Positions 12,901 to 25,147 of a DNA stretch of 64,000 nt are shown here, in pieces. The stretch is taken from the NCBI GenBank assembly GCA_030686995.1, contig CM060704.1:108940542-109004541 (forward strand), written 5' to 3'. Position 1 is the first letter of the stretch. Each line of letters opens with the position of its first letter. This DNA comes from Artemisia argyi (taxonomy: Eukaryota > Streptophyta > Magnoliopsida > Asterales > Asteraceae). Position numbers and translations under genes: made by a program. Below the pieces are notes generated by a model. It was not told where the DNA came from, made no database searches, and saw only the letters and a program-made list of their open reading frames with translations.

Positions 12901-12963
12901 GACCTTGAGTCTAGCTACAAGACTCGTAAATAAAGAAAAGCGCTTCTTGGGAGGCAACCCATG
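12901..12963 (+). promoter_or_regulatory. Conserved post-gag double hairpin of beta
   Basis: Just after the gag stop: GAGTC (12907-12911) pairs with GACTC (12921-12925), then TGGG (12948-12951) pairs with CCCA (12958-12961) around AGGCAA. The 60-nt block is almost identical to 22831-22893 in alpha although the flanks have diverged. A diverged counterpart lies at 32333-32390 in the LARD. Function unknown. Confidence 0.6.
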
Positions 12964-13129
12964 CTTTGTGTGTTTTTATTTGTTTGTTTGTTTGTTTGTT
13001 ATTTGCTTCCGTATGCATGCTTTATTTTTATTGTTGGTAGATCATGTTTCTAAACTAAATAGTGGAAGTACTTTACTTTGTTGTTTTGGCCTAGTCTTAA
13101 CTTCACCAAAAGGTATTTTTGCAAAAGAT

Positions 13130-13148
13130 AAGTGTAAGGGGAAACCCC
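13130..13148 (+). promoter_or_regulatory. Purine box with G-run hairpin (beta, first)
   Basis: AAGTGTAAGGGG, in which GGGG (13138-13141) can pair with CCCC (13145-13148). Confidence 0.5.
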
Positions 13149-13339
13149 AAATATGTTTTTAAGAAACAAACAGATCATGATTCTCCACAATATTAAGTGA
13201 ACATGTATATTCGTATTTGTTAGAGTCAAATGCTTGTATCGAGTCATAATGAAGTTTTGCAGGATTTTCCAGGAAGTAGGACCAAGTTTTTCCAGAAATT
13301 TTCCAGAAACTTAACATAAGAATTTCTGCAGGTCACTTC

Positions 13340-13376
13340 TGACGGCGTCATGAGCTTGCTCTTGACGGCGTCACGT
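13340..13376 (+). promoter_or_regulatory. Two internal TGACGGCGTCA sites in beta
   Basis: Two copies of the same 11-bp inverted site found in the LTR promoter, spaced about 25 bp apart, in the 3' non-coding region. The matching place in alpha has one altered copy (TGACGGTGTCA, about 23239). Confidence 0.5.
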
Positions 13377-13745
13377 GTAAAAATCTGGAAATTTTACCAG
13401 TTTTGTTTTTCTAACGGAGTCTTAAAGTTTTTGTTGAATTATTAAGTTTTATAATCTCCAGGAAATCTGCAAACTTCATTCCACAAGCATTATATCTTAC
13501 TTTGTTTTTTAGGATTTAGTAACTTATGTAGATTGCCGCCGATTTTATGCAAGGTTGCTTTGTCTGTTTTCTCAGGATTTACAGGTTATGTATGACAAGA
13601 AGATGATTATTTTTCTGGTAGGGAAGCTTTGATTGTTCATTTTCTTGGAGGAAGATTTAACCTGGCCACCTTATTATCCATACCGAGCGAATCAGGGGAG
13701 TATTTGATTTCATTCTTTTTACTTTTCACTTTTACATTCTTTACT

Positions 13746-13785
13746 TGAACATTGGGGACAATGTTCATCTTAAGTGTAAGGGGAG
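13746..13785 (+). promoter_or_regulatory. Hairpin plus purine box module (beta, internal)
   Basis: TGAACATTG (13746-13754), loop GGGA, CAATGTTCA (13759-13767), then AAGTGTAAGGGGA. Nine perfect base pairs. Not next to an LTR. Confidence 0.65.
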
Positions 13786-14135
13786 GGTAAAATGATGATA
13801 CCTTACAGATACACTTTCGCTTGAGTTTGTTTGTTTAATGGTAGATGTGTAATAAAACTATGAGAAATACTTGTTAGTGCAATTTTAGCGCCAAATTTAA
13901 AACTTTTTACAACATTTTGGAGTGAAACTTTAGCCATAGCAAGCGTCTCATGGATAGGAGATTGTATGACTAGCACATAACCGTACTTTCAGAAAAATTT
14001 TCCACCCAAATATGTGAGGTTCGCCTTTAGATTTGATAGGAAAAGCATTTACTATTAGTGCTTATGAGTGTACCGGTAGCATTTAGATTCTAGAACTTGC
14101 GTTAGTGATGCATCCCGAGACCGCTAGTGAGACTA

Positions 14136-17076
14136 TGTCACACCCCCAAAATACCTGAATGGCAGCGGAATGGAATACCTGAGGGTGTAACGGATCATAG
14201 CACACAACCAGGATATATTGAACGACCTAAAGTGTCGTTTTAAAAATACGTCGTTTGATTCATTCAAAAGATTCAAAGTTATAAAGACATAGGTCCCAAA
14301 GTTGGAAAAGTTTACGGAAACAAGTTTAATACAATCAAACGACAAAGTTACCTGAGAAATACATTGCGAAAAACGGTCAACATAAAGTTGGTGAATAATC
14401 ATAGGTTTATAAGTAAAATCTAGTGTACAAATGCCATAAGTAATGCCAAGAAATAGGATGTCCGGAAAGTATATACATTGGCTCTTAAGCTCATGACCCC
14501 GAAGCTAGACGATACTTGGCCCCAATGAGTGTTTACCAGACACTCTAATAATAAAGACATGAAATGCATTCGTTCCATTTGGAGCAACCCAAACACGAAT
14601 GGAGGCGTCACCCTCGATAGATCTATCCACTCACTCTCGCTTAGTACTAGAAATTAACGGTCCATGATAATAAAAAGGGACTTGTCAAGACGTGGTAATT
14701 AGGCAACTTAAGCAATGTATGAATTTTATACTTAGGCATGTACACAAAAACAAGTAATGCAATGTATTCTCCCCCGTGGGATTTGAAATCAAAATATAGA
14801 ATTAAAACGGGGCTATGAGAACTCACCTCGAAGTGATGGTACAAAGATGGTGCAATGAGGTAAAAGTAGTCGGGACAATGAGGCGCGAGTACTAGCAGCA
14901 ACCTAAATGAATAACCATGATCTAACTTAGATCAAGCCGTAATGAAATGAATGCACATGCACATGATACTCATACCACTCGTAATTTGAAAATACTAGTT
15001 ATCGTCGTAGTAAAATAGATTCCATACTTAGGAAAATAAGTCCTTATATAGGAGTATATAACTTGTCGTACTATCTCGTTAAAAAGTGTTAGCGTTAAAT
15101 TCCTTGTATTGAAAACCTTGAAATACATCGTTAAGTCGTATAAGTATTCTCTCGGGTCATACGTATTCGTTTGATAAGAAAATAATCCTTAGTAATATGT
15201 ACTAGAAAATATAACGTTTAGCGCGTACGTTATTATTTTTATTTGTGTCCATATATATATATATATATATATATATAGTTTGACGATGTTAGAATGGGTA
15301 TAACTTTGTCGTTTTAGGCTCGTTTTCCTTGTTCTTTATGTCCACGGATTCGTCTTTGTATATACTAGTATATTTTTGACAACTCGGCTTCTCTAGGTTA
15401 CGTTTAATGCCTCAAAATACCCGTCGTATTCTGCCAATCAGCAAGCAGTTTTTGGAAAAGTAGTTTTCGTCGTTAAATTTGCAAAAATCATATCTCCTTC
15501 GTTATAAACTCGTTTTAATCCGTTCTTTCGCCTAAAGTTTCGTTTTTGAATGTATTTTCTAAATCTTTGGTCAAAACTTAGTCACCATCTACTGATTTTC
15601 CCACGAATTTAAAATAGGGACAGTAGGTATATCAAAAGTTTCAAAAACCATTTTCAAGTCTCTAAACTAGTTCCATCCTCCATCAAATCACTTTCAAACA
15701 CCACAAGGCTAATCTAATCCTACCATACACCTTCTTAGGGTGTCATGGGTCCTTAAACATCATCAATCCACTAGGTCTAACAAGAGTTTCATATGTTTCC
15801 ATTTCTAGGGCTTCAAAGTTAATATATACAAAAATGGAGTGGTACAAGATGATGCATGTATAAGATCTTGTAAGAAAATTATATAAACATAATAATAACT
15901 TGTAAAAATCATAAAAATGAGTTTGTTTACTTACTTGATGGTTTAGAGAGTTTAGATGATAAAAAGCCTACTAATCCTTGAGTTTTTATTTCAAAACTCT
16001 AACAAGGATGATTACACAAACTAGTTTATATCAAGATCTTGTAAAATTTGTTGTTTCTTGCTCCTTGACCACCTAGGTCGATCCACACTCAAGAGAAAAG
16101 AGAGAAAAAGCTTTGCTAGTTGTAAGTAAAAGTGATTTTTAGTAATAAAGTGGATGAAAAGTTTAATATATACTTGGGACAAAAGTTTGGTGTACATTTA
16201 AGAGTGTTGGTGAGGTATTAAAGTTTGAAGACTTTAGGGGGGGGGGGGGGGGGGGTTGGCCGGTTCTAAGGAGTAAAAAGGGGGGATATGTTTTGTGATT
16301 AATTTGGAAAATTAGTATTAGTAGTTAAGTGTAGTTAGGTTAGGTTTAGGTTTAAGGTTTAATCGGGTACCGGGTTTGTTAGAAATAAGTTTTGTTGAAG
16401 TTATTTGGGACGTAATAGAGTTATAAAAGTTGTAAAAATAAGTCGGGTACAAGTACGGAGAGTTAGGGTGATTATCGTTTAATTTTGGTGAAAACCGGCG
16501 TTATTAAGTTAAACGTACGATACGTAATGGTTAAATTTCCAAAATACCGGGTAAATTAATATTATAGTTTTTATATTGTAAAAATGAGTATAAAAATGTA
16601 TTGGGATCATAGTCGGGAGTGTCGGACATGTTAGACACTTTTATAGTTCGCGTATTAGCGTTTATTTAAAATAAACGTACGTAAATCGTTAATAATACCC
16701 AAAGTATTAATTTAGTTATCCTACGAGTGGAATAGTATGCAAGTGCCCTAATGATGATATGTCGACTATTTCTAGTCCGTATGAAATGTCCCTGACAATA
16801 ATGCATGAATTCGCTCCTGAACCAATACGGTTACGCGAATTTGAACACTCGTAAACTAAATTTACGATGACATGAGTAATGCACGTGAATAGTGGTTTTC
16901 TCTCGGAAATGAATAGTGTCAAGTGAATAGTAAAATTTCTGAATAAGTCTCGGAATGTCAAATTGACCTCAAAAACGATGAATAGTAAAACGATGAATAG
17001 TGATCGATGAATAGTAATTTGTGAATAGTAGAATATCGAATTTTGGAAAAATGACCTGAAATTGTGGGTTGTGACA
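14136..17076 (+). mobile_element. Solo LTR, 2.94 kb
   Basis: Starts TGTCACACCCC and ends GGGTTGTGACA, with a 5-bp target duplication GACTA at 14131-14135 and 17077-17081. No internal region and no ORF of note. The termini are of the type seen in Ty3/gypsy chromovirus LTRs, but orientation and lineage are inferred. Inside are an (AT)n run (15251-15277), a 19-base G run (16237-16255) and about seven GAATAGT motifs between 16885 and 17035. Confidence 0.8.
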
Positions 17077-17630
17077 GACTACATTCGTATAGTAGGATTT
17101 ACTACATGATAAGAGGCACTAGGATCACCCTTGTGTTAAACCCGTATCATAATTACTTGACCATTTAAGTCATATTACTTGGCTAGTTAAGTCAACTAAT
17201 TTTTCCCACACCCTTAGCGTTGTACTCATTTTTAGTACACGAAACCCCTAGTACACCCCTCCGAGCCTATCTTTTCATTTCTAACTTTAAGCATTTTACT
17301 TAAAGGAAGAATTTGTTACACCCCACTTAAATGTACAACCAAATCGCCTTAGCCTTCCGTGTATGCGCTCATTTTTAGTGCATTATTGTTATTTGTTAAA
17401 CCCTAAGTTAATTATCTAATTGATTACATGGTTGCTAAGTCGAGTCATATCCTTGTACATATTGTTTTGGGACGATTGGGACTCATGGGTAAAGTACTTA
17501 TTTATGGAGTAATGGGGAAGAACATCATATTATTACCCCCATATGTGCGTTAATCTTAAAAGTACTCCAAGTGTTTTGATTTTCTTAATTCGAGTCATTA
17601 GATTAGTTTATTGTAAAGTATGTAAAAATT

Positions 17631-17657
17631 CAAGTGTAAGGGGAATGTTCATTCCCT
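17631..17657 (+). promoter_or_regulatory. Purine box with G-run hairpin (beta, second)
   Basis: CAAGTGTAAGGGGAAT, in which GGGAAT (17641-17646) pairs with ATTCCC (17651-17656). Alpha has the same stem with a different loop at 24578-24593. Confidence 0.55.
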
Positions 17658-18242
17658 ATGATGTACTATTTCGGATGGTAGGGTAAGAGTATATGCAAAA
17701 AAAAAAAAAGAAAAAAAAAAAAGAGAAAAACATACGGACTACCATCTCTTTTTATTCTATGTTCATTTTATATTTTTGTTATTTTTCATTCATTAGCTTA
17801 AGTCGAGTCAAGTCTTGGCTTAGCAACGCCACATTGTACATGTAATTAACCAAGATTTTTAACTCGCCACCAGTAAAGACTGCCTATAGCCAACAAAACC
17901 GTGTATTTCATATCCCTACACGTAACGTTACAACCCTTTTTAAAGACCTCTTTGATAGTTTATCCTAGGTGCTTACGCCATGTGGTGGAGGTTTGATCCT
18001 TTCCCAAGCCTATGGTAATCTATTTTGCTATGACAGGTAGTGAGAGATATCTTCCGTTTCCATATTTTAATTTATACTTTATTACACCAGAGAGATGTGA
18101 GTATCTAAACACTATTTGTGAGGTGCTAGTATATGACCTCCGTGCTTGTCTTTGGTCTTTAGTGGAACGATTATTTGTTGTAATTACTTTTATATTAGTG
18201 TTAAATGACCCCTAGCTTGTATTTTGATTAGAATAAAAGCGT

Positions 18243-18282
18243 ATTTGCTTGAGGACAAGCAAATCTCAAGTGTAAGGGTATA
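18243..18282 (+). promoter_or_regulatory. LTR-proximal hairpin and polypurine tract of beta
   Basis: ATTTGCTTG (18243-18251), loop AGGA, CAAGCAAAT (18256-18264), then CAAGTGTAAGGG and the 3' LTR at 18283. The purine box is in the polypurine tract position, where plus-strand DNA synthesis is primed. Confidence 0.7.
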
Positions 18283-20467
18283 TGATGAGGCAAAAAATGA
18301 TCCATTTTTAGGGGGTCATTTAAGCCTGGAATTGAATTTATTTGATCAAATATTGCCCTAAATCGTTCCTTTTGTGATTTTAGGTACTTTGGGAGTGAAA
18401 TCTGGAAAATGAAGCAATTCGGACGTTTTTGGAGCATAAAAGTGAAGAAAACGCCAAAGACTTAATTTTCCATGCTGGGAACAGTGTGTGACGGCGTCAA
18501 GAGTACTTTCCTGATGGCATCAAGAGTAAAGATCATGACGACCCAGTACAGAAATGAAGGCGTCACGAAGTAGAGCGTCAAGAGTTAAATGCGTGACGGC
18601 CTGCAAATATGGAATACATGACGGCGTCAAATGTAGATCAAGGCAGTCCGAGGATTATTTTGGCGGCGAGATGCATAGTTTTAAAAATCGCGCCTAAGGC
18701 ACGCCTACTCCCTAAATCCCACGAGGCTCCAGCCTTTGGGATTTTTTTAGATCAAGGCTCATGACATGCATAAATCCAATAAAAATCGCAGCGCTTTGGG
18801 GATTTTTGCGCTTTAGCGCCTTGGGGATTTGTGCGCCTAGAAGATGTAACGGGGTTTTTACCTTTTTTTCTTAATAGTAAGATACAATTTGGGCTTACAT
18901 GTTATATACATTTGTCCCTTTAAGTTATAAAGTATCTAATAACCCTAATATTTTAGAAAATAACTAAAACACACAATCAACAAAGAACTATGTTTTTTTT
19001 GTAATCCAATGTCTAAGAATACTAACTTATTAACAGATACAAATGTTGTTTCTTTAGTGTTAAGTGTTACCAAACAAACATAGTTTTTTTGTTGTTGATA
19101 GTTGATAGTTTGATACATGGTAATTTGTTAAATTTTATAAGTCATAAACTCATATATTGTAATGTATATTCAGAAATTTAGGGTAGTTCATGGATTTTGA
19201 TATGTTGTCTGCTTAATATTTTGGGTTTAAATGCAATGTAATAACTATTAAGTGGCATTATGCATTAAATATTGATATTTTTGTGTTATTTAAGTTGCAT
19301 AAGTTGTCACATATGTTATAAAAAAACCTAAATGTATAGTGCGCCTCATATTTATGAATCCCGCGCCTCGGTTTGCGCCTCGACTCGAGGCTCTTTGACC
19401 CCCTTTGCGCCTTAGTGCGCCTTGAGCCTTTCAGAACATTGGCGAGATGACGGCGTCACCCATTTGTTCTTGACGCCGTCAGACTCTATTATCTATATAT
19501 AGTTTTCTAATTTTCATTCATAAGAGAGGAACAAGTTTGGAGAAACCCTAAGGCCGAACCATATACGAATTTTACAGCTTTTCAAGGGTTTTCAACCCTT
19601 GAATGCTTACTTGTGCTATTGAGATAAGTGTTCTTTTAATTCAATCAATATGTCTATGTGTTGGTTGTCTATATCTTGTTCTTGTCTTAATTCCACCATG
19701 CTAGGCTAGATTTATCTTGTGTTTGCTTAGATCTAATGAAACCTAGATGTTGATTATGTGTTGATTACTTGTTTATGGTTGCATTGGATGAATGATTTCA
19801 ATGTTAGGCTTAAGAAAACTGGCAGATCTCCAAATGGTAACATGCTTGAACGTCTTAGGAAACATGAACCGATGTGTACTAGGTTTTATTGGTTGTATTT
19901 AATGCATGAGTAAATTCTAATGATCCCATGTTAGGAGCTTCTTGCAGGCTCGACATAGGAGTGAAGTAGGCACTCATAGGATTGGGGAAGTAAGTACGCC
20001 ACCCCATGAATGGTATTAAGGAATACAATCCGTCATCCACGCGACTATAACAAGTAATTAACATGTAAAAGATATCTAGGGAGAAGTGAAATCTAAGTAA
20101 ACACATTTCTCCACTTATTGCTCACAACCTTAGTTTAATATAGTTTTATTTTCATTTTTAGTATTTTATTTTGAGTGCATCTTAGTATTGGGTTAGTTGA
20201 CTAGCAACTAATTCCGCCCAAATCCTTCAAACCCGAGATATTTACTTGCTTTCTAAAAATTATAAAAATAAAAAAAGAATCATCCCTCATCTCTAGAACT
20301 AGTATTTAGGTTTTCTAATCCTAGCGACACTATTCCTAGCTGAACGATCAATCCCCCGGTACTTGTCACTATACTATACTACGACGATCAGGTACACTGC
20401 CTGGTGGGGGTTGTAAGCTTCTCGAGATCCCTCGAGAGGTAAAGCCTGGTGCAATTCCCACGCATCA
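18283..20467 (+). repeat. 3' LTR of beta (with insertion)
   Basis: Starts TGATGAGGCA and ends CACGCATCA. Length without the 776-bp insertion and its duplication is 1409 bp. TATA-like TATATATA at about 19493. The TGACG sites are as in the 5' LTR, some mutated (for example TGATGGCATCA near 18511). Confidence 0.9.
18674..19440. mobile_element. Non-autonomous DNA element, probably MULE-derived
   Basis: A 767-bp insert in the beta 3' LTR with a perfect 9-bp target duplication GGCGAGATG (18665-18673 and 19441-19449). A 9-bp duplication is typical of Mutator-like transposition. Both ends are rich in GCGCC/GGCGC words in opposite orientation (CGCGCCTAAGGC at the left, TGCGCCTTGAGCC at the right), but the terminal repeats are poor. 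No ORF. Confidence 0.65.
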
Positions 20468-20551
20468 TAAGATTTTTATTTTTATTTTTAGGTTTCTTTA
20501 GTCTATCTCATTTCTTCGTTCCTTTGTTCATAACCATTAACATCCGACATC
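20468..20551 (+). other. Alpha leader, continued after beta
   Basis: Starts with the second TAAGA. T-rich untranslated leader leading to the gag ATG at 20552. Confidence 0.7.
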
Positions 20552-22822
20552 ATGGAAGGTGGTAATATCTTTGAACCCATCAACCCACCACAAAAAAAAC
20601 ACCAACAAAACCTACCACAACCAAACCAACCTCCTAGACCCCGAACTTTTGGAGAGTATTCCCGTCCTAGCCACCAAGGCTATCGGAACACCATTGAGCT
20701 CATTCAAGGAGCCAATGTGTCTCCCTTGCGATCCGACACCATCCGGTTGGTGCAAAGCGGATATGCATTCCATGGACTTCGTTCCGAAAATCCTAATCAA
20801 TATCTCAAGGATTTCCTAAAAATCGTAGATTCCATAGACCTTGATGTTGCAACTAAAGAGACGACCCGATTACGTCTATTCCAATTCTCTCTACGTGACC
20901 AAGCTAGTCAATGGCTTGAACGTTTACCCGCGGGATCCATCACCTCTTGGGATGATCTCACTTCTCGTTTCCTTGCTCAACTTTTCCCACCGGGGAGAAC
21001 TACCAAGCTTACAAATGACATCTTGATGTTCCAACAACGTCAAGGTGAAAGTGTCTATGAAGCATGGACTCGTTTCAAGGACTTACTCCAAAAATTCCCT
21101 CGTCATGGCATATATCTTTGGCTCCAAGTCCAAATCTTCTATGACCATATCGATCTCTCCACAAGGCGAACCATTGACCAATCGGCCGGTGGCAAGCAAC
21201 GTGATCTAAGTGCGGAAGAATCATGGGAACTCATAGAAGATCTTGCTCTCTATGACAACGAAAGTTGGAATGATCCCCGTGATTTGAACAAAACGGTCAA
21301 GGCAATATCTTTGCCTTCAAACAATTCTAGCACTCCCAACCGTAGGATCATGGAACTTGAGGACCAAGTCAAGTTTCTCATGAAATCCTACGAAGCTCCT
21401 AAGCCTTCAAGCCAAGTGAACAAAATCACTTCTTCATGCGAATTATGTAGTGGTCCCCATGACACTCGTGATTGCGTGGAACTCCCCGGACAAGCTTTCA
21501 CGGATTACGTATCCTCGCATACCGACGAAGCGGGAGACAAGTGGTACACTTCCAAACCCGAGCAAAACCCTTACGGTGATTCCTACAATCCTTCTTGGAA
21601 AAATCACCCGAACCTTAGGTGGAAACAAAACCAAAACATGCCCTAAAACAATTCTTCCAATCTACCTAATCGTTACCAACCGAACGGTCCACCCTCTAAC
21701 CGTACTTTCAACAATAATCCTTCCAATAACTATGGTAGTACAAATAATCTTGAAGGATTGATGTCCAAGTTTATGGCATCTCAAGAAGCTCGCATAGCTA
21801 AGTTTGAAGCCGAATTCAATCCACAACAAACGGAGATGACCAATAAAATTGACAACTTGTTGAAAGCCCTCAACAACCAAGTGCTAACTACACCTAGGAA
21901 GGACACTAGGGACACGAGTAGCGGAATCAAAATTAAGGACCCCTCATCATCCAAACACGTCCATTTTGTCAATGTTGTCACCATTAAGCCAATAGATAAG
22001 AATATAGAAGAAAGTGACAAGGATGAAGTCGGAATAGAAATTGGACCTAAGGATGAGATTAAGGAAGTTCAGGATATAATGGAAGAAAAGTTAGAGGAAG
22101 TAGAAAATGTAGAGGAATACTTTGATAAGTTACCCACCAAGGATGAACGGGAATACCATAAGGATCTATTCGATGACCCCGAGATACCATACGTCCTTGA
22201 TTCACCACTCATCAAAGCGGGTGATCCCTCTAACATCAACATACCATGCAATATTGGGCATATGCATGTGTGCAAAGCCTACATAGATCTTAGATCTCCC
22301 ATAAACATTTTGACAAGGACCTATTATAATTGGGTAATGAAGAAGCAACTTGGGTATAGGATGATGCCCAACACGAGTTAGATGAGTAATTTTGTGGGAA
22401 GAGTGAAAGGGTTACATGTCTTTGTAGGAAACTTCCCTTATGTTACCGATTTTGTGATTGTAGAGGATATTCGTCCGGTAATAGATGGTTGTTTAAGTTA
22501 AGTAGTATTCGGAAAGCCATTTGTTGAGGCCTCTTAGATGAATTATGACCCGTCCATAGGGATAGTTAGATTCAAGGATGAGAACGATGAAATAGCTTAC
22601 CAAATGCCCTATAAGATTGAACAATTCCATCTTCTATCAAACCTTGAAAAGCAACACAAGCAAGCGGTTTACTATAGGAATGATAAGGATAGACGTAGAG
22701 GAGTAGACTATGTCATGAGTAGAATATTCGGTTTCTACAAGGAATGTTTGCAACTAGGTCCGGAATACAAAACTAAGATTGAGGATGACCTAGAGAATGT
22801 GACCAATGACGAGGTCACGTAA
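20552..22822 (+). pseudogene. Gag plus protease-like protein of alpha
   Basis: ATG at 20552. Residues about 70-190 form a plant retrotransposon gag domain (LFQFSLRDQASQWLERLP, FLAQLFPPGRT, ESVYEAWTRFKDLL). A CCHC-like knuckle CELCSGPHDTRDC begins at residue 296. A linker and coiled coil follow, then a protease-like domain in which the active-site region reads AYIDLRSPINILT, with HVFVGNFPYV and FGKPFVEAS downstream and a C-terminal segment GVDYVMSRIFGFYKE. The whole 757-codon frame is uninterrupted by frameshifts but has four nonsense codons: TAA 21644, TAG 22379, TAA 22499 and TAG 22535. It would supply capsid and perhaps a protease. No polymerase follows. The last domain is a type I know from Asteraceae elements. 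Confidence 0.8.
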
Positions 22823-22830
22823 TTGCCCGT

Positions 22831-22893
22831 GACCTTGAGTCTAGCTACAAGACTCGTAAATAAAGAAAAGCGCTTCTTGGGAGGTAACCCATG
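22831..22893 (+). promoter_or_regulatory. Conserved post-gag double hairpin of alpha
   Basis: GAGTC (22837-22841) with GACTC (22851-22855), then TGGG (22878-22881) with CCCA (22888-22891). One base differs from beta over about 60. Confidence 0.6.
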
Positions 22894-23624
22894 TTTTGGT
22901 AAATCATTTGTTTCCGTATGCGTGTCTTATTTTTATTGTTGGTAAATCATGTTTCGAAGTAAATTGTGAAAATGCTTTATTTTGTTTTTAACTTCGTCTT
23001 AATTACGTATAAAGGTATTTTGCAAAAGCTAAGTGTAAGGGAAATCCAAATTTGTTTCTAAGAACGAAAATGAGCATGATTCACTACAATATTAAATGAG
23101 CATGTATATTAGTATTTGTTAGAGTCAAATGCTTGTATCGAGTAATAATGATGTTTTGTAGGATTTTCCAGGAAATAAGGCATAAGTTTTTCCAGAAATT
23201 TTCCGGAAACTTAACATAAGATTTTTCCAGGAACATTCTGACGGTGTCAGGTACTAAAATTCTGAAAAATTTTGCGAGTTTTGTTTAAACCGGAGTCTTA
23301 AAGTTTTTTTTGATTCTTTAGTTTTATAAACTCCAGGAAATCTGCAAACATTCATTCCACAAGCATTATATCTCAATTTGTTTTCTAGGATTTTTTTTAT
23401 ATATATAGATTGCCGTCGATTTTACGCGAGGTTTGCCTTGATTGTTTTCTCAGGTTTAACAGGTTATATATGACAAGAAGATGATTTATATTTCTGGAAG
23501 GAAGCTTTCAAAGTTCATTTTCTTGGAGGAAGATCTAACCTTGTTAACACACTATCTACACCGAACGAATCAGGGGAGTATTTGTTTTCATTCTTTTACC
23601 TGCTTTACTTTTACATCCTTTAAT

Positions 23625-23663
23625 TGAACATTGGGGACAATGTTCATCCTAAGTGTAAGGGGA
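23625..23663 (+). promoter_or_regulatory. Hairpin plus purine box module (alpha, internal)
   Basis: TGAACATTG (23625-23633), loop GGGA, CAATGTTCA (23638-23646), then CTAAGTGTAAGGGGA. Confidence 0.65.
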
Positions 23664-24568
23664 GGGTAAATGATGATACCTTATAGGATATAATTGCACT
23701 TGAGTTTGTTTGTTTGATAGTAGGTGTGTAATAAAACTAAGAGAAATACATGCTAAGGCAATTTTAGCACCAAATTTAAAATTTTTTACAACATTTAGGA
23801 GTGAAACTTTAGCCTTAACAAGCGTCTCATGGATAGGATTTGTATGACTAGCACAAAACCGTACCACTTAAAAAAAAATTCCACCCAAATATGTGAGGTT
23901 CGCCTTTAGATTTGATAGGAAAAGCATTCATTATTAGTGCTTATGAGTGTACCGGTAGTATTTAAATTCTAGAACTTGCGTTAGTGATGCATCCCAAGAC
24001 CGCTAGTGAGACTCCATTCATGTGGTTAGGATTTACTACATGATAAGAGGCATTAGGATCACCCTTGTGTTTAAACCCGTATCATAATTACTTGACCATT
24101 TAAGTCATATTACTTGACTAGGGAAGTCAATTAATTTTTTCCCGCACCTTAGCGTTGTACTCATTTTTAGTACACGAAACCCCTAGTACACCCCTCCGAG
24201 CCTATCTTTTCTTTTCTAACTTTAAGCATCTTACTTAAAGATATAATTTGTTGACAATCCACCCAAATGTGCAACCAAATCGCCTTAGCCTTCCTTGTAT
24301 GCACTCATCTTTAGTGCATTATTGTTACATGTTTAAACCCTTAGTTAATTATCTAATTGATTACATGGTTGCTAAGTTAAGTCATATCTTGTACATATTG
24401 TTTTGGGACGATTGGGACTTATGGGTAAAGTACTAGTAATATGGAGTAATGGGGAAGACATCAATTTATTACCCCCGTATGTGTGTTAATATTTAAAACT
24501 ACTCTAAGTGTTTTGATTATCTTGATTCGAGTCATTAGAGTAGTTTAGTGTAAGGTATGTAAAAATTC

Positions 24569-24594
24569 AAGTGTAAGGGGAATGCAAATTCCCT
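24569..24594 (+). promoter_or_regulatory. Purine box with G-run hairpin (alpha)
   Basis: AAGTGTAAGGGG, with GGGAAT (24578-24583) pairing with ATTCCC (24588-24593) around GCAA. The stem is as in beta; the loop there is GTTC. Confidence 0.55.
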
Positions 24595-25147
24595 ATGATG
24601 TATTGTTTTGGATGGTAGGGCAAGAGTGTATGAAAAAAAAAAAAATACGGACTACCATCCCATTTCATTTTATGTTTGTTTCATAGTTTGTTAGATTTTG
24701 ATTAGCTTAAGTCGAGTCGAGTCTTGGCTTAGCAACGCCAAATTGTACATGTAATTAACCAAGATGATTAACTCGCCACCAGTAAATATTGCCTTTATCC
24801 AACAAAACCATGTTTTCCATATCCCTACACCTAACGTTATAACCCTTTAAAAAACCTCTTTGATAGTTTATCCTAGGTGCTTACGCCAAGTGGTAGAGGT
24901 TTGATCCTTTCCCAAGCCTATTGTAATCTATTTTCTATGACAGGTAGTGAGAGATGTTTTCCATTTCCATATTGTGATATATACTTTATTACACCCGAGA
25001 GATGTGAGTATCAAAACACTATTTGTGAGGTGCTAGTGTATGACCTCCGTGCTTGTTTTTGGTTTTTAGTGGAACGATTATTTGTTGTAATTACTTTTAT
25101 ATTAGTGTTAGATGACCCCTAACTTGTATTTTGATTTGAATAAAAGC

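Larger units (their letters stand above)
12964..14135 (+). other. 3' non-coding region of beta, first part
   Basis: No coding capacity. Aligns with 22894-24012 of alpha. Holds the structural modules listed separately and repeated TTTTCCAG(A/G)AA motifs near 13263-13315. Confidence 0.75.
17082..18282 (+). other. 3' non-coding region of beta, second part
   Basis: No gene seen. Aligns with 24013-25189 of alpha. Contains an A-rich tract (about 17697-17730) and two structural modules. Confidence 0.75.
9558..20467 (+). mobile_element. Gypsy-type non-autonomous element beta, nested in alpha leader
   Basis: Bounded by LTRs 9558-10966 and 18283-20467. Without its insert the 3' LTR is 1409 bp, the same length as the 5' LTR. 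A 5-bp target duplication TAAGA lies at 9553-9557 and 20468-20472. Internal region: gag without its N-terminus, a retropepsin-like domain, no RT or integrase, and a long 3' non-coding region. The PBS, leader and about 200 codons of gag are missing compared with alpha (20468-21182), with the junction a few bases after the LTR. A solo LTR (14136-17076) and a 767-bp element (18674-19440) are inserted in it. Confidence 0.9.

Noticed and set aside
15251..15277. (AT)n run as a promoter TATA box in the solo LTR
   Set aside because: Simple repeat; no supporting elements.
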